NCBI RefSeq assembly: GCF_021134715.1
Contig: NC_060021.1
Location: forward strand, 3,968,001-4,032,000
Source of the DNA: Daphnia pulex
Taxonomy: Eukaryota; Arthropoda; Branchiopoda; Diplostraca; Daphniidae
Reading direction: 5' to 3'
Length of the DNA stretch: 64,000 nucleotides
Both the position numbers and the translations under genes were made by a program. Below are positions 24,621 to 35,160 of the stretch, piece by piece. The notes under the pieces are model-generated. The model saw nothing but the letters and a program-made list of their open reading frames with translations, was not told the origin of the DNA and did not search any database. Position 1 is the stretch's first letter. The number at the start of each line of letters is the position of its first letter.

Positions 24621-26534
24621 TCATCATCATCATGCTCAACAGCAACAACAATATCAGCAGCAAATTCAGCAGCAGAGTCAACATAATCATCATCAACAGC
24701 AGCAACAGCCACAACAACAACAACAGCAACAGCAGCAGGGCAACCAACATCAGCAACAACACCAACAAGTTAATCATCAAATACAACCGCAACCACGCCC
24801 AACACGACCTACTCCATCTCCTGCTCCAGCCCAACCCGTTGGGCATCAACAGCCGGTTGCGGTAACTCCGCCTAAAACGGCTGCTGCCCAATTGGTTGTT
24901 GCGCCGACCGCTGCTCCACCAGCACCACCGACCCAAGCCAATCCAGTGTTGGAAGAGTTGCAATCAAAACACATTTACAATCCAAAAGAGTTTGATTTGT
25001 CGGCCAAGAATGCACGTTTCTTTGTCATCAAATCATATTCAGAAGATGACATTCATCGATCCATCAAATATGAAATCTGGTGTTCAACAGAACATGGCAA
25101 CAAGCGACTTGACGCCGCCTTCCGTGAAAGGTTTTGTCCATTTTCTTGATACTCATAATTTTCGTTTTTATTTTGGTGTTCAAGTACCATTCATATTCAT
25201 TTTCATATTATATATATATTTTTTCAGAGATGGAAAGGGTCCAGTGTATTTGTACTTTTCCGTCAACGGATCCGGACATTTCTGTGGCATGGCTGAAATG
25301 GTGAATTTGGCTACAGCTAAACTTATAGAACAATTTGAAATGACCAGTAGCTTTTGTTTTGTTTCTTAGACGTCGGCAGTGGACATGTCGTCGACCTTAT
25401 CGGTGTGGTCCCAAGACAAATGGCGTGGTCAGTTCACCGTCAAATGGATTTATGTTAAAGACGTGCCTAATGCTGCGTTGCGCCACATTCGGTTGGAAAA
25501 CAACGAGAACAAGCCCGTTACCAATTCACGCGATACCCAAGAGGTTCCCGTTGAAAAGGGTCGTCAGGTAATAACCAAACTCCATTTGGAATCTCCAGTT
25601 CTAAAGAATATTACTATTTTTCAACTAGGTGTTGAAGATCCTCCATTCATACCGCCACGCAACGTCCATTTTCGACGATTTTAGCCACTACGAGAAACGT
25701 CAAGCAGAGGAAGATCAGCGAAAAACAACAGCGCCCGTGTCCCCATCTGGTGGTCACAGCAGTGGCAACGATTACGAAAACGAAAGGGCCCCGCCACAAC
25801 GAGAACGGGAACCATATAATAGGCCTCAGTCTGATCGTCGCGATCGCGAAGGATTCGATCGTGCACCTGCGGATCCGAGAGATTTTCGTGGTAGAAGTGA
25901 TCGTTCCGGATACGATTACAGGGTAATATTCATTACGTCATTAATTTGGTTTTTGTTTGATAACTAGTTATAATTAACACAACAAAACTAGGATCGGGAT
26001 GGATATAATATGCGCGATAGAGACAATCGTGGTAGTAACACGAGAGACGGACCGGGAGGATATCGTCCATCAGATCGTGATCGTGATAGCCAACTTTATC
26101 GTGGTGGTGATCGTGGAGTTGATCGTGGAGGAGATCGTGGAGGAGATCGTGGAGGAGATCGTGGAGGAGATCGTGGAGTTGATCGTGGAGTTGATCGTGG
26201 AGGAGATCGTGGAGGAGATCGTGGAGTTGATCGTGGAGGAGATCGTGGAGGAGATCGTGGAGGAGATCGTGGAGGAGATCGTGGAGGAGATCGTGGAGGA
26301 GATCGCGGAGGAGATCGCGGAGGAGATCGCGGAGGAGATCGCGGAGGAGATCGCGGAGTTGATCGTGGAGTTGATCGTGGAGTAGATCGTGGAGTTGATC
26401 GTGGAGTTGATCGTGGAGTTGATCGTGGAGTTGATCGTGGAGTTGATCGTGGAGTTGATCGTGGAGTTGATCGTGGAGGATTGTCTGGTAGAGGTGGAAA
26501 CATGCGAGAGAATATTTCTCGCCCACGCCACTAA
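23404..26534 (+). CDS. YTHDF: YTH-domain m6A reader, YTHDF family, 876 aa
   Basis: Eight exons: 23404-23427, 23498-23528, 23594-23664, 23734-25130, 25228-25300, 25370-25567, 25629-25922 and 25992-26534, total 2631 nt in frame. The N terminus follows the YTHDF pattern ([48 protein letters not shown]). A long low-complexity region follows, with a Gln/His-rich block encoded at about 24541-24780. The YTH domain starts near residue 465 ([20 protein letters not shown]) and ends in the exon starting 25629. The aromatic cage is complete: Trp 491 (EIWCST), Trp 545 and Trp 550 (VWSQDKW). Their spacing (54 and 5) equals that of human YTHDF2 W432/W486/W491. Such proteins bind N6-methyladenosine in cytoplasmic mRNA and promote its decay or condensation. 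Unusually, a C-terminal Arg/Asp/Gly-rich extension after the YTH domain carries 31 tetrapeptide repeats (see 26109-26480). Confidence 0.93.
24541..24780 (+). repeat. Gln/His-rich coding low-complexity block in YTHDF
   Basis: CAA, CAG, CAT and CAC codons dominate, giving runs of Gln with interspersed His, including five consecutive CAT codons near 24618. It belongs to the disordered region that drives phase separation in other YTHDF proteins. The open frames on the minus strand here are shadows of this composition. Confidence 0.85.
26109..26480 (+). repeat. 31 tandem 12-bp units encoding DRGG/DRGV in the YTHDF tail
   Basis: The stretch is exactly 372 nt, or 31 units of GATCGTGGAGGA or GATCGTGGAGTT, each encoding DRGG or DRGV. 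One run near 26301-26355 uses GATCGC instead of GATCGT, so units have spread locally by duplication. The repeat keeps frame because 12 is a multiple of 3, and reads open in several frames on both strands, but only the frame joined to the YTH exons is supported. The last unit leads into [17 protein letters not shown] and the stop. Confidence 0.95.
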
Positions 26535-27277
26535 AGATGTGATCCGGGAAAAGACTGTGGGACAAGTGTAAGAACAATCTTTACAAACAAAAGTAAATAA
26601 AAAAAAAAGGTGGGGAGGGGATAAAGAACTTTTTGTGTTCACCTTCTCGACTTGGGAGGGTGTGTGTGTGTTTACCTTCTTTTTGTCTTCTTAATCCAAC
26701 ACATCTAAATGTGAACACTTCGAACAGTAAACAATCAAGAACTAAACAGTAAGGAACACTGTGGTGGCTTAAAAAGTGAGTGATCATGAGTGCTCATCAA
26801 GAACAACTGGAGTGAATTTGAATCCAGAAGTGTTATTTAAAAAGAATAAAAGATCAAGCAAGTCGTCTCTGCAACTTCAAGATGGACATGTCAATCCCTT
26901 TCAATGGAAAGAACAACATATGTTTAACCAATTTTTAGTTATTCAACATTTTTGTCCTTGGTGTCAAAAGATGTGTTATTATGTCCATCTTAAGAAATGC
27001 GTCGAAAAATTCTCTGCAGACACCTGAACTGTTGTGTGTTCTTCTCCTTTAATGTGTTTGGATTCTTTATAACCTGATGGTTGCTGCTTCAAAAAGGCAT
27101 TATTACATACACGACTAAAATATTCATGGGAAATTTCCTGGTTGCTTAAACCCATATTTAGTTGCTTAAACGTTTTTTTGTATTGGCTGTCAATACTTTC
27201 TTCATTTGACAGATCACCGTTTTTGTTTCTCTAGTTACTATTTTATTTTGATATTTATCGTTTTATTAGACATTGAA
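26535..27277. other. YTHDF 3' region and upstream region of the Rab gene
   Basis: AATAAA at 26596-26601 is a candidate poly(A) signal for YTHDF. A frame at about 26779-27027 encodes a C-x2-C-x7-H-x3-C cluster (CPWCQKMCYYVHLKKC) resembling a small zinc finger, but has no good upstream ATG or exon partner. It may be UTR, an orphan exon or chance. Confidence 0.4.
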
Positions 27278-28363
27278 ATGGAGGAAAGTTTGGTTACAAA
27301 TAACAATATTGAAGCTAAAATCGTTATTCTAGGAGAACAAAGTGAGTTTAATTATCTCAAACTGACGTAGTTTTTCTGTTTTAATATAGCTCTTGAATCA
27401 TAAAAAGACGTAGGTAAGACAAGTTTTGTCGTCGTATTCAATCCTGATGGTAATAACCAAGATAGAAAAAAATTGAAGTGTGTCAGCTCAACAATAGGTG
27501 CATCTTTTGTCACTTGCAGAGTGAGAGTCAAAGATAAATCAGTCAGAATGCAGGTGGGTGTATATTACAGCAATAAGCAGTAAAAGTGCTCTGTACAAGT
27601 TCTGATTAATATTGTAGATATGGGACACGGCTGGTCAAGAGCGATACAAGTCAATGGCTCCACTCTACTACAGGAAAGCGAATGCAGCAGTTGTCCTGTA
27701 AGTCTTATTTAAGCAAATTTAAGTTCAGTATGCATATAAAAAATTATGTTTGGAATTTTTCAAACAGTTATGATGTCAGTGCATCATGCTCCTTTAAGGC
27801 AGCTCAATTATGGGTTAAAGGTCAGTTCTTCATTTTTAAAAAATGACTTATCAAAATGTGGGACTGAGTTGTAATAATCATCAAAATATTGCAGAGCTTA
27901 AGCGTAATGTGGAAACTCCTGTACTAATACTGTTGGGTGAGAGCTTGTATCATTGAGTTTATTATGAAATTTAATGAAGAACTTATTGATTTCCTAATAG
28001 TTGGCAATAAAGCTGACCTTTGTGACCAGAGAATGATATCTTATGAACAAGGATACGAGTACGCGTCTACTGTCGGTGCGTTATTTTGCGAAACTTCTGC
28101 CATCATGGATAAAGGTAACATGTAAATAAGATTGACATCAGCCGAAACCTGAAACATTATTCTTGATAAATGCAAATTTTTCGTTGAATGTGAAATTTAC
28201 AGGTGTGACGCAGGCATTCGGCCTGCTTGCCAAAAGCCTCATCGAATACGAACGAGAGCATTCAAATTTCCAGTACAAGTTTAAAGCGGACTATGTCAAT
28301 CTGCATGAAATGAGTTGCTCATCGTCTTCGTCTAATGAAAAATTTCCCTCGTCGTGCTGTTAA
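27278..28363 (+). CDS. Divergent Rab-family small GTPase, 219 aa
   Basis: Seven exons: 27278-27341, 27408-27553, 27618-27697, 27768-27820, 27895-27936, 28001-28114 and 28203-28363, total 660 nt in frame. The nucleotide-binding motifs are complete: P loop GEQNVGKTS, switch I threonine in TIGASF, DTAGQE (WDTAGQERYKSMAPLYYR), NKAD and ETSA. The protein ends SSCC, a dual-geranylgeranylation signal of Rab proteins, so it should cycle on and off membranes. TIGASF and the APLYYR/WVKEL segments point towards the Rab5/21/22/31 group, but the segment between the P loop and switch I (FNPDGNNQDRKKLKCVSS) is about six residues longer than in Rab5. Exon 2 uses an acceptor after AAAAAG with no pyrimidine tract; this is required to make a correct P loop. 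I cannot name the orthologue. A candidate AATAAA lies at 28531-28536. Confidence 0.85.
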
Positions 28364-28530
28364 ACCCAAAGCGGGGCATTGTGAATTATTCAGCGAGCAT
28401 AATTATGGAATTTAGTCGCCATATTCAGTCATCTCGATTACGTGCAACTCAAGATTCTCTCTCTCTACCTCAAAAATCTGTATGATCCTTTCAATCCATT
28501 TTGATCCTTGTTTGATCCTTTGTTAACATG

Positions 28531-28536
28531 AATAAA
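28531..28536 (+). other. Candidate poly(A) signal of the Rab gene
   Basis: AATAAA 167 nt beyond the Rab stop codon, in AT-rich sequence. Confidence 0.45.
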
Positions 28537-28798
28537 CATCATAGTATTAAACTATTTTTTTACTTGACCTTTATCCTTCCCTTGTTTTGATCGATAACTA
28601 AAAATCGTGATGTTTCTTTTCCATCCACACCCTCCCCGATAAAAATAAATAAAATCCTTTCGAGAAACAACAAATAAAACTGAAAAACCACACCCACTTC
28701 GAAAAAAAAAATTTATTCATGTCATGCGCATTATTATCTCTTGCATCAGTCATCAATTGAGTAGTTGGACCAGGGGTAGTCTTGTCTTCCGTTTAATT

Positions 28799-28962
28799 GG
28801 TGACGAACCCACCCGCTCAGCCCTCGTCACCCACGGGGGTCGGACCTATTGCCATGCCGGTCCGACAGGGCAATAGTATGACGCGCCGTTTGGCTCACTA
28901 CCTCTGGCTGACTTTGAAATACCGTGGCGCCACCTAGTGAGCGTATGTGTAACTACCGGTAT
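28799..28962. repeat. Segment dense in 8-bp inverted repeats
   Basis: Four perfect 8-bp inverted repeat pairs lie within 145 bp: GGTGACGA (28799-28806) with TCGTCACC (28824-28831); GTCGGACC (28839-28846) with GGTCCGAC (28859-28866); CTATTGCC (28846-28853) with GGCAATAG (28869-28876); and GCTCACTA (28893-28900) with TAGTGAGC (28935-28942). A self-palindrome TACCGGTA follows at 28955-28962. The second and third pairs interlock in pseudoknot order. This could be a structured RNA or the remains of a mobile element; I cannot tell which. Confidence 0.6.
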
Positions 28963-28971
28963 GGGGATGCT

Positions 28972-29265
28972 CCTACTACACACTACACGGTGGCTGGTGT
29001 AGTGTAGTGGATGGTAGTGTAGTTTGGTGTAGTATGGTAAAATCCCGATTACACTTGCCTGGTCTCCCATATAGTGTAGTGTATGGCGTAGTGTAGTGTA
29101 GCATAGTGTAGTGAAACCGGTTTTTTTTTAAATTTTCTGACTTCTGATATACAGTAGTGTATGGAGTAGTGTAGTATAGTATAGTATAGTGAAAACGGGT
29201 CTTTCTACAAATTTGTCCTTCCCCTGATATAGTGTAGTGTAGTGTAGCGTAGTATAGTTACATAG
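28972..29265. repeat. TAGTG-rich degenerate short tandem repeat
   Basis: Clusters of GTAGT/GTGTA units recur at about 28978-29040, 29068-29115, 29150-29195 and 29226-29262, separated by less repetitive sequence with the recurring form ...CTGATATAGTGTAGTG. It is an imperfect 5-bp repeat with a longer super-period of roughly 75-80 bp. It is distinct from the 10-bp array to its right. Confidence 0.65.
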
Positions 29266-29617
29266 GAACTTCAGCTCTCTGACCTGATATATAGTGAAGT
29301 CTAGTTTTATTAAGCATAACAGGCAGCCGTTAACTATTAACTTATCTGTCAAGTACTGTACAGAACTATGATCAATTTCTGATCAAATTTTGGCTATTCG
29401 ATTTTTCATCACTGTAAGTCCGTAACGTATCAAATAGTAGGCTAGGCTACAGTGTAAAGATTGTGCAGTTTATCAAAAAGCTGAACTTCGAAGCCTGTTG
29501 CGAGGCCGTGGCTAGTAGATGTATCGCACCAATTAAGTTTGTTAAGTTTATATCTTTGAACCGTTCATTTTCCACTGCAGTCGTTTCCCTATTCCAACGT
29601 TATAATACCGACACCTA

Positions 29618-29805
29618 CAGTCCCCTCCATAAGTATGGGATCACCCCGCGCCGTTCCATAAGGCGGCGTGTATTTTTCATATGGGTTTTTCGGGTGGCAA
29701 AAATCGAAAAAATGACATAAATTCACCAAACTTGGGATTTATGTCATTTTACATCTTTTCTATTGTCTGAATTTTTTTCAGATTTTTTCCCCTAATTTTT
29801 ATGCC
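29618..29805 (+). mobile_element. Tc1/mariner-like terminal sequence (one end only)
   Basis: A TA dinucleotide (29616-29617) is followed by CAGTCCCCTCCATAAGTATG, which has the form of terminal inverted repeats of Tc1/mariner-superfamily elements (CAGT..CCTCCATAAGTAT). Further in, a perfect 13-bp inverted repeat, AAAATGACATAAA (29709-29721) with TTTATGTCATTTT (29738-29750), forms a hairpin with a 16-nt loop. No transposase frame and no matching opposite terminus are visible in the window. The sequence runs directly into the diverged copy of the array module. Confidence 0.5.
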
Positions 29806-29998
29806 TTATAATATTTATTTCACTTGTTAAAACCATTTTTTAATTACAGGATGTGTAAATCAATGTCTAATACACCATTTCAAGTCTATTGAATCAATAA
29901 ATTTATAGAGCAAATCATGAACAAAAAGTTTTTGAAAAACGCACATCACAGCACTTGAATTTTTAAAAATTATTCAAGTTATTTGAGTTCTTTTGTCA
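29806..29998 (+). repeat. AT-rich module, copy 1 (diverged, left edge of array)
   Basis: Shares the core TTAAAACCATTTTTTAATTA, the CAATAAATTT segment, the CATCACAGCACTTGAA box and the GAGTTCTTTTGTC end with the other modules. It lacks their left transition (GGTAGAGCACAGCAGAG) and their right part (GGGTAGTGGAGTTC to CTGCATAGCAG). It differs from other copies at more positions than they do from each other, for example CAAATCATGAACAAAAAG. The 10-bp array begins immediately after it. Confidence 0.85.
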
Positions 29999-31948
29999 GA
30001 GCACGCCAGTGCATGCCAGTTCACGCCAGAGCACGCCAATGCACGCCAGTGCACGCCAGAGCACGCCAGTGCACGCCAGAGTACGCCAGTGCACGCCAAT
30101 GCACGCCAAAGCAGGCAAATGCACGCCAGTGCACGCCAGAGCACGACAGAGCACGACAGAGCAAGACAGAGCACGCCAGAGCACGCCAGTGCACGCCAGA
30201 GCACGCCAGAGCACGCCAGTGCATGCCAGAGCACGCCAGTGCACGCCAATGCACGCCAGTGCACGCCAATGCATGCCAGTGCACGCCACTGCACGCAAAA
30301 GCACGCAAATGCACGCCAGTGCACGCCAGTGCATTCCAGAGCAGGCAAATGCACGCCAGTGCACGCCAGAGCACGCAAGAGCACGACAGAGCAAGACAGA
30401 GCACGCCAGAGCACGCCAGTGCAAGCCAGTTTACGCCAGAGCACGCCCTTGCACGCCAGTGCACGCCAGTGCACGCCAGTGCACGCCAGCGCACGCCAGT
30501 GCATGCCAGTGCACGCCAGTGCACGCTATAGCACGCCAGAGCACGCCAGTGCACGTCAGTGCACGCCAGAGCATGCCAAAGCACGCCAGAGGACGCCAGA
30601 GCACGCCAGAGCACGCCAAAGCACGCCAAAGCACGCCAGAGCACGCCAGTGCAAGCCAGTTTACGCCAGAGCACGCCCTTGCACGCCAATGAACGCCCGT
30701 GCACGCCAATGCACGTTAGTGCACGCCAGAGCACGCCATTGCACGCCAATGCACGCCAGTGCACGCCAGAGCACGCCAGTGCACGCCAGAGCACGCCAGT
30801 GCACGCCAATGCACGCCAAAGCACGCCAATGCACGCCAGTGCACGCCACTGCATGCCAGAGCACGCCAGTGCACGCCAATGCACGCCAAAGCACGCCAAT
30901 GCACGCCAGTGCACGCCAGAGCACGTCAGTTCACGCCAGAGCACGCCAAAGCACGCCAGAGCACGCCAGAGCACACCAGAGCACGCCAAAGCACGCTAGT
31001 GCATTCCAGAGCACGCCATTGCACGCCAATGCACGCCAGTGCACGCCAGAGCACGTCAGTTCACGCCAGAGCACGCCAAAGCACGCCAGAGCACGCCAGA
31101 GCACACCAGAGCACGCCAAAGCACGCTAGTGCATGCCAGAGCACGCCATTGCACGCCCATGCACGCCAGTGCACGCCAGAGCACGCCAGTGCACGCCAGA
31201 GCACGTCAGTTCACGCCAATGCACGCCAGTGCACTCCAGAGTACGCCAGTGCACGCCAATGCACGCCAGAGCACGCCAATGCACGCCAGTGCACGCCAGA
31301 GCACGCCAGTGCACGCCAATGCACGCCAGAGCACGCCAATGCACGCCAGTGAACGCCAATGCACGCCAGAGCACGCTAATGCACGCCAATGCACGCCAGT
31401 GCACGCAAGAGCATGCCAGAGCACGCCAGAGCACGCCAGAACACGCCAATGCACGCCAGTGCACGCCAGTGCACGCCAGAGCACGCAAGTGCACGCCAGT
31501 GCACGTCAGAGAACTTCCGTGCACGCCAATGCACTTCAGAGCACGCCAATGCACGTTAGTGCACGCCAGAACGCCAGAGCACGCCAGAGCACGCCAGAGC
31601 ACGCCAGAGCACGCCAGAGCACGTCAGAGCACGTCAGAGCACGCAGGTGCACGCCAATGCACGCCAGAGCTCGCCAATGCACGCCAGTGCACGTCAGTGC
31701 ACACCAGAGCACACCAGAGCACGCCAGTGCACGTCAGTGCACGCAAGAGCACGCCAGAGCACGCCAGAGCATGCCAGAGCACGCCAGTGCATGCCAGTGC
31801 ACGCCAATGCACGCCAGATCACGCCACAGCACGCCACAGCACGCCAGTGCACGCCAGAGCACGCCCGTGCACGCCAATGCACACAAGTGCACGACAGAGC
31901 ACGCTAGAGCACGCCAGAGCATGCCAGAGCACGCCAGTGCACGCCAAC

Positions 31949-31974
31949 GCTCTGGCGTGCTCGCACGCCAGAGC
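31949..31974. repeat. Inverted monomer forming a 12-bp foldback
   Basis: GCTCTGGCGTGC (31949-31960), a TC loop, then GCACGCCAGAGC (31963-31974): a perfect 12-bp inverted repeat with a 2-nt loop. It is the only reverse-oriented monomer I found in the array. Confidence 0.9.
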
Positions 31975-32596
31975 ACGCCCGTGCACGCCAATGCACGTTA
32001 GTGCACGCCAGAACACGCCAGAGCACGCCAGTGCACGTAAGTGCACGCCAGAGCACGCCAGAGCACGCCAGAGCACGCCAGAGCACGCCAGAGCACGTCA
32101 GAGCACGCAAGTGCACCCAAGTGCACGCCAATGCACACCAGAGCTCGCCAATGCACGCCAGTGCACGTCAGTGCACACCAGAGCACACCAGAGCACGCCA
32201 GTGCACGTCAGTGCACGCAAGAGCACGCCAGAGCACGCCAGAGCATGCCAGAGCACGCTAGAGCAGGCGAGAGCACGCCAGTGCATGCCAGTTCACGCCA
32301 GAGCACGCCAATGCACGCCAGTGCACGCCAGAGCACGCCAGTGCACGCCAGAGTACGCCAGTGCACGCCAATGCACGCCAAAGCAGGCAAATGCACGCCA
32401 GTGCACGCCAGAGCACGACAGAGCACGACAGAGCAAGACAGAGCACGCCAGAGCACGCCAGTGCACGCCAGAGCACGCCAGAGCACGCCAATGCACGCCA
32501 GAGCACGCCAGTGCACGCCAGTGCACGCCAGTGCAAGCCATAGCACGCAAGTGCACGCCAGTGCATGCCAGTGCACGCCAGAGCACGCCAGAGCAA

Positions 32597-32870
32597 GGTA
32601 GAGCACAGCAGAGAACAGCTGAGCACTTGAAGTTGCTATAATATTTATTTCTCTTGTTAAAACCATTTTTTAATTACAGGATGTGTAAATCAATGTCCAA
32701 TACACCATTTGAAGTCTATTGAATCAATAAATTTTTTAGAGCAATTCATGAACAAATAGTTTTAGAAAAACGCACATCACAGCACTTGAATTTTTTAAAA
32801 TTTTTCAATTATTTGAGTTCTTTTGTCGGGTAGTGGAGTTCTATTGTCAAGCACTTGAGTTCTGCATAGC
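32597..32870 (+). repeat. AT-rich module, copy 2
   Basis: About 274 bp. It starts at the transition GGTAGAGCACAGCAGAGAAC, passes through CTATAATATTTATTTCTC and AATTACAGGATGTGTAAATC, then AATCAATAAATTTTTTAGAG, AACGCACATCACAGCACTTG and GTCGGGTAGTGGAGTTC, and ends TTCTGCATAGC. It is of the GTAGTGGAG subtype. The array resumes with CAGAGCACACC. Confidence 0.93.
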
Positions 32871-34866
32871 AGAGCACACCAGAGCACGCCAGAGCACGCC
32901 AGAGCACGCCAGTGCATGCCAGTGCACGCCAATGCACGCCAGATCACGCCACAGCAAGCCACAGCACGCCATCGCACGCCAGAGCACGCCCGTGCACGCC
33001 AATGCACGTTAGTGCACGCCAGAACACGCCAGAGCACGCCAGTGCACGTAAGTGCACGCCAGAGCACGCCAGAGCACGCCAGAGCACGCCAGAGCACGCC
33101 AGAGCACGTCAGAGCACGCAAGTGCACCCAAGTGCACGCCAATGCACACCAGAGCTCGCCAATGCACGCCAGTGCACGTCAGTGCACACCAGAGCACACC
33201 AGAGCACGCCAGTGCACGTCAGTGCACGCAAGAGCACGCCAGAGCACGCCAGAGCATGCCAGAGCACGCTAGAGCAGGCGAGAGCACGCCAGTGCATGCC
33301 AGTTCACGCCAGAGCACGCCAATGCACGCCAGTGCACGCCAGAGCACGCCAGTGCACGCCAGAGTACGCCAGTGCACGCCAATGCACGCCAAAGCAGGCA
33401 AATGCACGCCAGTGCACGCCAGAGCACGACAGAGCACGACAGAGCAAGACAGAGCACGCCAGAGCACGCCAGTGCACGCCAGAGCACGCCAGAGCACGCC
33501 AGTGCATGCCAGAGCACGCCAGTGCACGCCAATGCACGCCAGTGCACGCCAATGCATGCCAGTGCACGCCACTGCACGCAAAAGCACGCAAATGCACGCC
33601 AGTGCACGCCAGAGCACGACAGAGCACGACAGAGCACGCCAGAGCACGACAGAGCACGACAGAGCACGACAGTGAACGCCAGAGCACGCCAGTGCATGCC
33701 AGTGCACGCGAGAGCACGCCAGTGCACTTCAGTTTACGCCAGAGCACGCCAGAGCACGCCAGAGCACGCCAGAGCACGCCAGTGCACGCCAGTGCACGCC
33801 AGAGCACGCCAGTTCACACCATTGGACGCCAAGACACGCCAGAGCACGCCAGAGCACGCCAGTGCACGCCAATGCACGCCAGAGCACGCCAATGCACGCC
33901 AGAGCACGCCAGTGCACGCCAATGCACGCCAGAGCACGCCAGTGCACGCCAGAGCACGCCAGAGCACGCCAGAGCACGACAGAGCACGACAGAGCACGAC
34001 AGAGCACGAAAGAGCACGACAGAGCACGCCAGTGCATGCCTTAGCACGCCAGAGCACGCCAGTGCATGCCAGTGCACGCGAGAGCACGCCAGTGTACGCC
34101 AGTGCACGCCAGTGCACGCCAGAGCATGCCAGTGCACGCCAATGCACGCCAGTGCACGCCAGAGCACGCCAGAGCACGCCAGTGCACGCCAGAGTACGCC
34201 AGTGCACGCAAATGCACGCAAAAGCACGCAAATGCATGCCAGTGCACGCCAGAGCACGCCAGAGCACGAAGAGCACGACAGAGCACGCCAGAGCACGCCA
34301 GTGCACGCCAATGCACGCCAGTGCACGCCAATGCACGCCAGTGCACGCCAATGCACGCCAGAGCACGCCAGTGCACGCCAGAGCACGCCAGAGCACGCCA
34401 GAGCACGACAGAGCACGACAGAGCACGACAGAGCACGAAAGAGCACGACAGAGCACGCCAGTGCATGCCTTAGCACGCCAGAGCACGCCAGTGCATGCCA
34501 GTGCACGCGAGAGCACGCCAGTGTACGCCAGTGTACGCCAGTGCACGCCAGAGCACGCCAGTGCACGCCAGAGCACGCCAGTGCACGCCAATGCACGCCA
34601 GAGCACGCCAATGCACGACAGTACAAGCCAATGCACGCCAGAGCACGCCAGTGCACGCAAATGCACGCAAAAGCACGCAAATGCATGCCAATGCACGCCA
34701 ATGCACCCCAGAGCACGCCAGAGCACGCCAGAGCACGCCAGAGCACGCCAGAGCACGCCAGAGCACGCCAGTGCACGCCAGAGCACGCCAGAGCACGCCA
34801 GAGCACGCAAGTGTACGCCAGTGCATGCCAGTGCACGCCAATGCACGCCAGAGCACGCCAGTGCAC

Positions 34867-35160
34867 GGTAGAGCACAGCAGAGAACAGCTCAGCACTTGA
34901 AGTTGCTATAATATTTATTTCTCTTGTTAAAACCATTTTAAATTACAGGATGTGTAAATCAATGTCCAATACACCATTTTAAGTCTATTGAATCAATAAA
35001 TTTTTTAGAGCAATTCATGAACAAATATTTTTAGAAAAACGCACATCACAGCACTTGAATTTTTTATCATTTTTCAATTATTTGGGTTCTTTTGTCGGGT
35101 AGTAGGGTTCTATTGTCAAGCACTTGAGTTCTGCATAGCAGAGCACGTTCTGCATTGCAG
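34867..35160 (+). repeat. AT-rich module, copy 3
   Basis: Same order of boxes as copy 2, but of the second subtype: CCATTTTAAATTACAGG with a shortened T run, AACAAATATTTTTAG, GGGTAGTAGGGTTC, and a duplicated end (CTGCATAGCAGAGCACGTT then CTGCATTGCAG). It is nearly identical to copy 4. Confidence 0.93.

Noticed and set aside
24455..26642. Long minus-strand and alternative-frame ORFs over the YTHDF gene
   Set aside because: They are shadows of the CAA/CAT-rich block and the 12-bp DRGG/DRGV repeat. The exon chain with the YTH domain fixes the true frame.
27401..27425. Rab exon 2 acceptor at the tag before GTAAGAC (27413), or at the tag near 27389
   Set aside because: The first removes the glycine of the P loop; the second gives an immediate in-frame stop. 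The acceptor after AAAAAG gives GEQNVGKTS.
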